From assembly GCA_900549675.1 (NCBI GenBank), contig URPG01000037.1, forward strand, positions 1 through 11,851: a stretch of 11,851 nucleotides of DNA. Direction: 5' to 3'. This DNA is from an uncultured Oscillospiraceae bacterium. Lineage in GTDB: Bacteria; Bacillota; Clostridia; Oscillospirales; Acutalibacteraceae. The translations under genes and the position numbers were made by a program. Of this stretch, positions 6,609 through 11,851 are shown piece by piece. The notes beneath the pieces are model-generated. The model was not told the origin of the DNA. It did no database searches and worked only from the letters and a program-made list of their open reading frames with translations. How positions within the stretch are numbered: position 1 is the stretch's first letter; every line of letters starts with the position of its first letter.

Positions 6609-9224
6609 TTAATGATGATTCTTAATCAATCCGCATGCCTTAGACAGTTCCATAACAATGACCGGAATCAAAATCAAGCCCAAACCAAGCAAATATAGTT
6701 TTCCGGGAAGAATTACCAGGCCAAACGCGATACGGACCGGAGTGAAGAGAACGAGTGCGACCAGCAGCAGAGACACCAGGCAAGCCCAATTCAACTTATG
6801 ATTACTAAATGGACCGATCTTAAACAAGGAATGCTCTGAACGCATATTATATGCCTGTATTACTTGAGAAAGCGCCAGAACCATAAATGCCAAGGTCTGT
6901 CCTCCGGCCAGAGAACCGGTAACATTTTCTCCAACCGCAAAACCAACCAAAGTCAATACTGCAAACATGAGTCCCTGCAAGACCACCCGAATTCCAAGTC
7001 CATGGGCAAAGATTCCTTCGTCTTTGGGCTTAGGCTTTCTGTCCATAACGTCGGATTCCACAGCTTCCATTCCCAGAGCAATGGCCGGCAGGCTGTCGGT
7101 AACAAGGTTAATCCACAAAAGCTGCATAGAAAGCAACGGAGTTTTATGCCACAACAGCATCGCTGTGAATACTGTAATGACTTCACCAATATTAGTTCCC
7201 AGCAGGAATCCAACGACCTTTTTGATATTGGCATAAATTCCGCGGCCTTCCTGAACAGCATCTACAATGGTTGCAAAGTTATCGTCAGTCAGGGTCATAT
7301 CGGCGGCGCCTTTTGCCACATCCGTGCCGGTGATCCCCATAGCACAGCCAATATCGGCAGCCTTTAATGCTGGGGCGTCATTTACGCCGTCTCCGGTCAT
7401 GGAAACAACCTGACCTTTTCGCTGCCACGCCTTAACAATGCGGATTTTGTTTTCCGGCGAAACGCGGGCATAGACTGAAATATCCTCCACACGATTATCG
7501 AGTTCGGTATCCGTCATGGCGTCCAGTTCCGCGCCGGTAATTGCCTGATCTCCATCCTGCAAAATGCCCAATTCCCTTGCAATAGCAGAGGCTGTTACAA
7601 CATGGTCTCCGGTAATCATCACCGGCTTGATGCCTGCTTTGCGACAAGTAGCAACCGCCATTTTCGCTTCAGGCCGGGGAGGGTCGATCATACCCACGAG
7701 CCCCATCAGTGTTAAACCATTTTCCAGTTCTTCTGAGGTAGGTTTTTCCGGAATCGCATCGATTTCCTTGTAAGCGATTGCCAATACCCGCAGAGCGTCG
7801 GCGCTCATCTCTTCGGTAACCACCCGGGCTGTTTCCATATCGCCGGCAATACATCTGGGTGCCATCATATCAAAGGCGCCTTTGACAATGACGATATTTT
7901 TATTATCTATCCGGTTCACCGTGGTCATCAGTTTCCGATCTGAATCAAATGGGATTTCTGCTAAACGCGGATACCGTTTATTCAAATCGTCTTTTGGCAT
8001 CCCGTTTTTATGAGCTGCCAAAACAATAGCGGTTTCTGTTGGATCACCGATATGCTGTTCTTCTGTTCCATGGAACACAACAGAACCATCGCAGCAAAGG
8101 GTTCCGTATTGAAGCAGTGTTTTCACACTTTCTGAATTCGCTGTAGTGATTTTCTCCGCAGTAGCAAAACCATCTACATAGGCTTCTACCAGAGTCATGC
8201 GATTTTGGGTGAGTGTTCCGGTTTTATCCGAGCAAATCACCGAGGCGCTTCCCAGTGTCTCGACTGCAGGCAACCGACGGATCAGGGCGTTTTTCTTTAC
8301 CATCCGCTGAACACCGATGGAAAGGACGATCGTGACGATGGCGGGTAATCCCTCCGGGATAGCGGAAACAGCAAGCGATACCGCAGTCATAAAGATTTCC
8401 ATTACCGGAATCCCATTGACAAGGCCAACAATAAAAATAACGGCACAGGCTGCCAAAGCCAGAATTCCTAGATATTTTCCAAGCTGAGCCAGCTTCTTCT
8501 GCAGCGGCGTCTGGCTGTCGCTTTCCCCCTCCAGCAGATTGGCAATTTTGCCCATTTCAGTGTTCATTCCTGTGGCGGTGACCACAGCCGTAGCTGTTCC
8601 GTAGGTAATGCTGCACCCGGAGAAGACCATGTTGTTCCGATCTCCAAGGGCTGCCTTTTCATCTATGATGGCCTGTGCATCCTTTTCCGAAGGCACCGAT
8701 TCGCCGGTTAACGCCGATTCTTCGCTTTTCAGACTGACACTGTGCAGCAGCCGTGCGTCCGCAGGGATGAAATCCCCAGCTTCCAGACGGATAATATCTC
8801 CTGGTACAAGTTCCGAAGCATCGATCATTCTTTCCTCGCCATCACGAAGAACCCGGGCATGCGGGGCAGACATGCTTTTTAAAGCGTCCAGCGCTTTTTC
8901 CGCCTTACTTTCCTGCAGCATCCCCATGAAGGCATTGAGAACGACAATGAGCAATATCAGCACAGGTTCAAAGAATTCCATGGGATTCCCTTCAACGCAG
9001 GCTATTACAAAAGAGATAACTGCGGCGGCAATTAGTATCAGGATCATAACATCCTTGAATTGATCGAAAAAACGCTGCATATTGCTTTTTTTCTTTTTTT
9101 CTTTCAATTTGTTCGGCCCGTATTTTGCCTGCAATTCGGATATTTGCTCCATCGATAAACCGCTTTTTTCATTGACTGAAAATTGCCTTAAAATTTTTTC
9201 GGTAGGTTGATTATAAAATGCCAA
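6609..9224 (-). CDS. P-type (P2) Ca2+-transporting ATPase
   Basis: This cation pump (871 aa from the start chosen here) belongs to the PMCA/PacL/LMCA1-like group, which exports Ca2+ at the cost of ATP. Landmarks: actuator TGES (173-176); PEGLP in M4 (290-294); phosphorylated D333 in CSDKTGTLTQN; KGA (448-450) and DPPR (514-517) in the nucleotide domain; MITGD (536-540); hinge GDGVNDAPAL from 611. Ion ligands of Ca2+ pumps are kept: E291 (M4), N706 and D710 in LLWINLVTDSLPA (M6), and N678 and E681 in GTNIGEV (M5). In M8 the SERCA site I glutamate aligns with Q787. The start is TTG at 9224-9222, preceded by AGGGGG at an 8-base gap; the resulting N-terminus (M)AFYNQPTEKIL matches the family. An ATG at 9254 would add ten residues but has no ribosome site and lies only about 13 bases after the predicted transcript start. 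The first gene of the leftward block. Confidence 0.93.
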   Translation of the reverse strand: MAFYNQPTEKILRQFSVNEKSGLSMEQISELQAKYGPNKLKEKKKKSNMQRFFDQFKDVMILILIAAAVISFVIACVEGNPMEFFEPVLILLIVVLNAFMGMLQESKAEKALDALKSMSAPHARVLRDGEERMIDASELVPGDIIRLEAGDFIPADARLLHSVSLKSEESALTGESVPSEKDAQAIIDEKAALGDRNNMVFSGCSITYGTATAVVTATGMNTEMGKIANLLEGESDSQTPLQKKLAQLGKYLGILALAACAVIFIVGLVNGIPVMEIFMTAVSLAVSAIPEGLPAIVTIVLSIGVQRMVKKNALIRRLPAVETLGSASVICSDKTGTLTQNRMTLVEAYVDGFATAEKITTANSESVKTLLQYGTLCCDGSVVFHGTEEQHIGDPTETAIVLAAHKNGMPKDDLNKRYPRLAEIPFDSDRKLMTTVNRIDNKNIVIVKGAFDMMAPRCIAGDMETARVVTEEMSADALRVLAIAYKEIDAIPEKPTSEELENGLTLMGLVGMIDPPRPEAKMAVATCRKAGIKPVMITGDHVVTASAIARELGILQDGDQAITGAELDAMTDTELDNRVEDISVYARVSPENKIRIVKAWQRKGQVVSMTGDGVNDAPALKAADIGCAMGITGTDVAKGAADMTLTDDNFATIVDAVQEGRGIYANIKKVVGFLLGTNIGEVITVFTAMLLWHKTPLLSMQLLWINLVTDSLPAIALGMEAVESDVMDRKPKPKDEGIFAHGLGIRVVLQGLMFAVLTLVGFAVGENVTGSLAGGQTLAFMVLALSQVIQAYNMRSEHSLFKIGPFSNHKLNWACLVSLLLVALVLFTPVRIAFGLVILPGKLYLLGLGLILIPVIVMELSKACGLIKNHH

Positions 9225-9270
9225 CGCATAGTCCCCCTGTACTGTATGATTCATGGAATGTTTCTATGGA

Positions 9271-9312
9271 TTTATTGTAACAGAGCTGTTCTATGAAATC
9301 ATTGGACAAATA
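9271..9312 (-). promoter_or_regulatory. ATPase promoter with DhaS-like half-site
   Basis: On the minus strand the -10 element is TACAAT (9279-9274) with a TG one base upstream (extended -10), and there is no good -35. TATTTGTCCAATG (9312-9300) lies 19 bases before TTACAATAAA (9280-9271). The same two blocks with the same spacing occur upstream of pgsA at 10189-10230. A weak -35 with a conserved upstream box suits an activator-dependent promoter. This supports the TTG start of the ATPase, which leaves a normal untranslated leader. Confidence 0.55.
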
Positions 9313-9328
9313 AGAGCAGTGTTACAAT
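9274..9328. repeat. 9-bp inverted repeat around the ATPase promoter
   Basis: ATTGTAACA (9274-9282) and TGTTACAAT (9320-9328) are perfect complements 37 bases apart. The first copy contains the -10 of the ATPase promoter. A related AGTGTTAC occurs at 9318-9325 and again at 9347-9354. It could be a pair of regulator half-sites supporting looping, or chance. Confidence 0.4.
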
Positions 9329-9344
9329 TTTTTTCGCTGGGGGC

Positions 9345-9382
9345 AAAGTGTTACTTTTTTGGACACTTTCCTTTATCTGTTT
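9345..9382. promoter_or_regulatory. Candidate operator(s) in the divergent control region
   Basis: AAAGTGT (9345-9351) and ACACTTT (9363-9369) form a perfect 7-bp dyad with an 11-base spacer, a size typical of TetR-family operators. Overlapping it, GGACACTT (9361-9368), six bases, then ATCTGTTT (9375-9382) fits the pattern I recall for the Lactococcus DhaS operator (GGACACAT-N6-ATTTGTCC) at 7 of 8 and 5 of 8 positions. It lies about 33-55 bases upstream of the regulator's own -35 element. Confidence 0.4.
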
Positions 9383-9414
9383 CCTAAAGTACAGTCTAAA
9401 ATACGGAATTTTTA

Positions 9415-9443
9415 TTGCCTGATGGATTGCTTTATGGTATAAT
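9415..9443 (+). promoter_or_regulatory. Sigma-A promoter of the TetR-type regulator gene
   Basis: TTGCCT (9415-9420), a 17-base spacer and a perfect TATAAT (9438-9443) lie about 32 bases upstream of the regulator start. This is the best consensus promoter in the window. Confidence 0.75.
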
Positions 9444-9474
9444 TAACTCTATATAGATACTCGATGTAGAGGGG

Positions 9475-10032
9475 GTGGGTCGTCTGGCAGATTCTACTAT
9501 AACAAAACGCGCGTTGGCAGGAGCATTAAAAGAATTGATGGAAACGCAGTCTTTCTCCCAAATCAGCGTGCTGGACATTTGTGAGAAGTGTAGAATGAAC
9601 CGTAAAAGCTTCTATTATCATTTTAAGGACAGGTATGATCTTGTTAACTGGATTTATGATACGGAATTCGTCACAGTAGTTAACCAAAAGGAATACGACA
9701 GCGATTGGGAACTGATGGAGGATATCTGTCAATATTTCTATGATAACAGGAACTTTTATAGAAAAACCTTTGTAATTGAAGGGCAGAATTCGTTTTCGGA
9801 TTATTTCAGGGATGTTATTACCCTTATTATCAACAAGGGTATGCAAGGGTATTTCCGCAATGACGATTCCATTGATTTCTTTTTAGACTTCTATGCAGAC
9901 GCCTTTGTTTGTGCTGTTAAACGCTGGATTTCTCAAAAGGACTGCATCCCAGCCAAAGAGTTTTCTTGCAGATTAAAAAGATGCCTGATTGGAATGTCGG
10001 ATAGAATCGAGCAGGAATTTCCGGATGAATAA
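9475..10032 (+). CDS. TetR-family regulator, DhaS-like group
   Basis: This 185-aa DNA-binding protein has the TetR N-terminal domain (residues about 8-62) with helix-turn-helix ISVLDICEKCRMNRKSFYYHF (split at 30-39 and 40-50) and KDRYDLVNWIY. The C-terminal part (about 75-180) looks like the Firmicutes TetR C-terminal type found in DhaS. Lactococcus DhaS is an activator, unlike most TetR proteins. The frame begins with GTG at 9475, but the only ribosome site (GAGGGGG, 9469-9475) overlaps that codon. A CTG at 9484 has an 8-base gap to the same site and gives (M)ADSTITKRALAGALKEL, which is how I recall relatives starting; I think it is the true start but keep the conventional codon in the coordinates. 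It is divergent from the ATPase gene, with a consensus promoter of its own and DhaS-like sites on both sides, so it probably controls both blocks. The ligand is unknown. Confidence 0.85.
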   Translation: MGRLADSTITKRALAGALKELMETQSFSQISVLDICEKCRMNRKSFYYHFKDRYDLVNWIYDTEFVTVVNQKEYDSDWELMEDICQYFYDNRNFYRKTFVIEGQNSFSDYFRDVITLIINKGMQGYFRNDDSIDFFLDFYADAFVCAVKRWISQKDCIPAKEFSCRLKRCLIGMSDRIEQEFPDE

Positions 10033-10048
10033 ATTGCCCCAATGAATG

Positions 10049-10092
10049 AGCGGAAGGATATGCAGGATGCATGTCCTTCCGCTTCTTTTTTA
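10049..10092 (+). terminator. Intrinsic terminator of the regulator gene
   Basis: A 16-bp stem (10049-10064 with 10068-10083, one G-U pair) closes on a 3-base loop and is followed by TTCTTTTTT. It starts 17 bases after the regulator stop codon and isolates the regulator from pgsA. Confidence 0.9.
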
Positions 10093-10146
10093 ATTGAAGC
10101 GATAAGAGGCGCTGTTTTATTTTTTGCTGCCCTTTACCTACAAAAC

Positions 10147-10168
10147 GGACAGACCGAAACCGGTGTCC
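10147..10168. promoter_or_regulatory. 22-bp GGACA-N12-TGTCC candidate DhaS-like operator
   Basis: GGACA (10147-10151) and TGTCC (10164-10168) form an inverted repeat spanning exactly 22 bp, the overall span and outer bases of the DhaS operator as I recall it (GGACACAT-N6-ATTTGTCC). The inner bases are GC-rich (GAC and CGG flanking CGAAAC) and not symmetric. It lies about 30 bases upstream of the conserved box at 10189. Confidence 0.45.
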
Positions 10169-10188
10169 CAAAATTTCTCACTTGCAGC

Positions 10189-10230
10189 TATTTGTCCAAT
10201 GCACAGACAAGATAAAACCTTTACAATAAA
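10189..10230 (+). promoter_or_regulatory. Promoter region of pgsA-degV with the shared box
   Basis: TATTTGTCCAATG (10189-10201), 19 bases, then TTACAATAAA (10221-10230) containing the -10 TACAAT. Both blocks and the spacing are identical to the ATPase promoter. There is no good -35 17 bases before the -10. The transcript would start near 10234, giving an untranslated leader of about 80 bases before pgsA. The stretch from 10093 to 10146 shows nothing I recognise. Confidence 0.5.
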
Positions 10231-10312
10231 GAGGCGTTCGGGTTTTGTTGTGGAGAACCTGTTTCGATAAATCGGGAAGATTTCCACTGTGGTATACAAA
10301 AGGAGTGAGCCA

Positions 10313-10861
10313 GTGAATTTACCTAATAAATTAACAGTTTTGAGAATGATACTGATTGTACCCTTTATTGTTATCCTATTGGGCGGCCAAGCCGGATGGC
10401 TAGGAAATATCAATCCTTATACGGATTATATCGCGCTCGGTATTTTTGTCATTGCCAGCCTGACTGACTGGTTAGACGGTTACATTTCAAGAAAATATGG
10501 CCTTATTACGAATTTTGGAAAATTCATGGATCCCATCGCAGACAAATTGCTGGTCTGTTCGGCGCTTATTGCTTTAGTCGAGCTAGAGAGGATCCCTTCA
10601 TGGGTGGTCATTATCATAATCGGGAGAGAGTTCATCATCAGCGGATTTCGACTGGTTGCTTCAGATAAAGGAATTGTAATCGCCGCCGGTAATTGGGGAA
10701 AAGCAAAAACTGTATGCCAAGTATTGCTAATCTGCCTAGTGCTGTTAAATTTACCTTCTCTGCAGATATGGACAGATGCTGCTATGGTGGTTACATTGAT
10801 TCTTACCGTCGTTTCTCTTATAGATTATTTGATCAAAAACAAAGATGTGTTAAAAGGATAA
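10313..10861 (+). CDS. pgsA: CDP-diacylglycerol--glycerol-3-phosphate 3-phosphatidyltransferase
   Basis: This 182-aa membrane enzyme makes phosphatidylglycerophosphate from CDP-diacylglycerol and glycerol-3-phosphate, the committed step to phosphatidylglycerol. The CDP-alcohol phosphatidyltransferase motif is complete: D52-x2-D55-G56-x2-S59-R60-x8-G69-x3-D73-x3-D77; Ser replaces the more usual Ala before Arg. The N-terminus NLPNKLTVLRMILIVPF is typical of PgsA. Further membrane segments lie near 38-50, 77-90, 97-110, 133-147 and 156-174. The start is GTG at 10313, with AAGGAG seven bases upstream; a GTG at 10289 would add eight residues but has no such site. It lies 12 bases before the degV-like gene, so the two are an operon. 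Every Clostridia genome needs one pgsA; whether this is the only copy or an extra one cannot be seen here. Confidence 0.92.
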   Translation: MNLPNKLTVLRMILIVPFIVILLGGQAGWLGNINPYTDYIALGIFVIASLTDWLDGYISRKYGLITNFGKFMDPIADKLLVCSALIALVELERIPSWVVIIIIGREFIISGFRLVASDKGIVIAAGNWGKAKTVCQVLLICLVLLNLPSLQIWTDAAMVVTLILTVVSLIDYLIKNKDVLKG

Positions 10862-10873
10862 AGGAGCGTCTAT

Positions 10874-11743
10874 ATGTCAAAGCGAATAGCAATTGTTACC
10901 GACAGCAACAGCGGTATCACACAGGAAATGGCAAAAAAACTCGGCGTTTTTGTTTTGCCGATGCCTTTTGTGATCAATGGACAGACGTATTACGAAGATG
11001 TCAATCTCTCTCAGGAGGATTTTTATGAAAAGCTCAAGAACGAGAATGAAATACACACCTCTCAGCCGCTAACTGGGGAAGTTCTCGATTTATGGGATTC
11101 CCTCTTAAAAGATTATGACGAATTAGTCTATATCCCCATGTCCAGCGGGTTATCAGGTGCCTGCGCTACAGCAGCTATGTTGGCAGAGGATTATGACGGG
11201 CGGGTATCTGTTGTAAATAATCAGAGAATATCAGTCACTCTGCGGCAATCAGTAATGGATGCTATGGAGCTTGCCAGCTCTGGAAAATCCGCTGAAGAAA
11301 TCAAAAGTATCTTGGAAACAGAAAAACTGCAATCCAGCATCTACATCATGCTGGATACACTGAAATATTTAAAAAAGGGAGGGCGGATTACGCCTGCCGC
11401 AGCAGCAATTGCAACCGTGCTGCAAATCCGTCCAGTATTGCAGATTCAGGGCGGCAAGTTGGATGCTTTTGCAAAAGCACGCAGCCAAAACCAAGCAAAA
11501 ATTATTATGATGGATGCTATGCGGCAGGATATTGAAAAACGGTTTGGCGGTGCAGATCAAGTTCGGATTTATGTCGCTCATACCAATCAAGATCTAATAG
11601 CCCATGATTTTGCTCAAACCGCAGAAAGGGAGTTGGGGATGAAAGTTGATTTTTGTGATCCGCTTTCCCTTAGCGTGTCCTGTCATATCGGTCCAGGGGC
11701 CTTGGCAATTGCCTGTTCCAAAAAAATAGATTCCTATCTGTAA
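10874..11743 (+). CDS. DegV/FakB-family fatty-acid-binding protein
   Basis: This 289-aa cytoplasmic protein has the EDD fold of DegV proteins, which bind a fatty acid; FakB members present it to the kinase FakA for phosphorylation and entry into phospholipid synthesis. Landmarks are IVTDSNSGI (7-15), the carboxylate-binding TSQP (62-65), MSSGLSG (89-95), LKYLKKGGRI (163-172), and HIGPGALAIA (271-280), where His and Gly close the pocket. Length is normal. The start is the ATG at 10874, with AAGGAG seven bases upstream. The pairing with pgsA points to phospholipid synthesis, and no fakA is in the window. DegV shares its fold superfamily with DhaK-type proteins such as DhaQ, the coactivator of Lactococcus DhaS, so a regulatory link with the neighbouring regulator is possible but speculative. 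The chain-length preference cannot be read from the sequence. Confidence 0.93.
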   Translation: MSKRIAIVTDSNSGITQEMAKKLGVFVLPMPFVINGQTYYEDVNLSQEDFYEKLKNENEIHTSQPLTGEVLDLWDSLLKDYDELVYIPMSSGLSGACATAAMLAEDYDGRVSVVNNQRISVTLRQSVMDAMELASSGKSAEEIKSILETEKLQSSIYIMLDTLKYLKKGGRITPAAAAIATVLQIRPVLQIQGGKLDAFAKARSQNQAKIIMMDAMRQDIEKRFGGADQVRIYVAHTNQDLIAHDFAQTAERELGMKVDFCDPLSLSVSCHIGPGALAIACSKKIDSYL

Positions 11744-11761
11744 GCCTATATTAGGTCCTCT

Positions 11762-11806
11762 AAAAAACGGATATCTGCTTTCGGTTTAGGCAGATATCCG
11801 TTTTTT
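11762..11806 (+). terminator. Strong intrinsic terminator after the degV-like gene
   Basis: A perfect 17-bp stem (11762-11778 with 11790-11806) surrounds an 11-base loop. The 3' arm ends in TTTTTT and the 5' arm begins AAAAAA, so it can stop transcription from both directions. It starts 18 bases after the stop codon. The last 45 bases of the window (11807-11851) contain no feature I can support. Confidence 0.93.
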
Positions 11807-11851
11807 CCTGCTGCTTTTACGGGTGGTTTATTGCTGGAAAAGACGGCTGGT

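Noticed and set aside
8608..9063. A 151-codon plus-strand frame inside the ATPase gene
   Set aside because: Serine- and arginine-rich antisense shadow of a clearly conserved coding region.
10138..10413. A 91-codon minus-strand frame over the pgsA promoter and 5' end
   Set aside because: It lies antisense to pgsA and its control region, with no family resemblance; treated as a shadow.
1..11851. CRISPR array, tRNA, rRNA, insertion sequence or attachment site
   Set aside because: No regularly spaced repeats, no cloverleaf-like or rRNA-like segments, no transposase or integrase frame, and no paired direct repeats that could be att sites were seen.

Overview
The window looks like DNA from a low-to-mid GC Gram-positive anaerobe of the class Clostridia, probably a gut Oscillospiraceae or Lachnospiraceae member. 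The reasons are strong AGGAGG-type ribosome sites, the protein families present, and a sigma-like gene of the kind carried on clostridial integrative conjugative elements (ICEs). The species cannot be named from this sequence.

Layout. Positions 1-1041 look like part of an ICE regulatory module. A small sigma-70-like gene (476-907, minus) is preceded by a strong terminator-like hairpin, a 14-codon leader reading frame and a second hairpin. It is followed by about 475 bases with only tiny reading frames and structured repeats. Positions 1042-1347 hold almost nothing apart from an 11-codon reading frame with a very good ribosome site. From 9254 down to 1348 five genes run leftward on the minus strand: a Ca2+-type P-type ATPase, a TVP38/VTT membrane protein, an FtsH protease, a GH79-like glycoside hydrolase and a family 8 glycosyltransferase. 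From 9475 to 11743 three genes run rightward: a TetR-type regulator of the DhaS-like group, a phosphatidylglycerophosphate synthase (pgsA-like) and a DegV/FakB-like fatty-acid-binding protein. The rightward block ends at a perfect 17-bp-stem terminator.

How the genes may work together. Most products act at or on the membrane: ion export (ATPase), lipid handling (VTT protein), membrane protein quality control (FtsH), phosphatidylglycerol synthesis (PgsA) and fatty-acid binding (DegV). I infer a membrane-homeostasis or envelope-stress block under the DhaS-like regulator. The best support is in the DNA. The ATPase promoter and the region upstream of pgsA share the module TATTTGTCCAATG-N19-TTACAATAAA with identical spacing. 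GGACA/TGTCC half-sites cluster in these two control regions, including one 22-bp GGACA-N12-TGTCC inverted repeat with the geometry I recall for the Lactococcus DhaS operator. The hydrolase and glycosyltransferase at the far end of the leftward block are more AT-rich and may have a separate origin. Whether the whole block is ICE cargo cannot be decided, because neither ICE end is visible.
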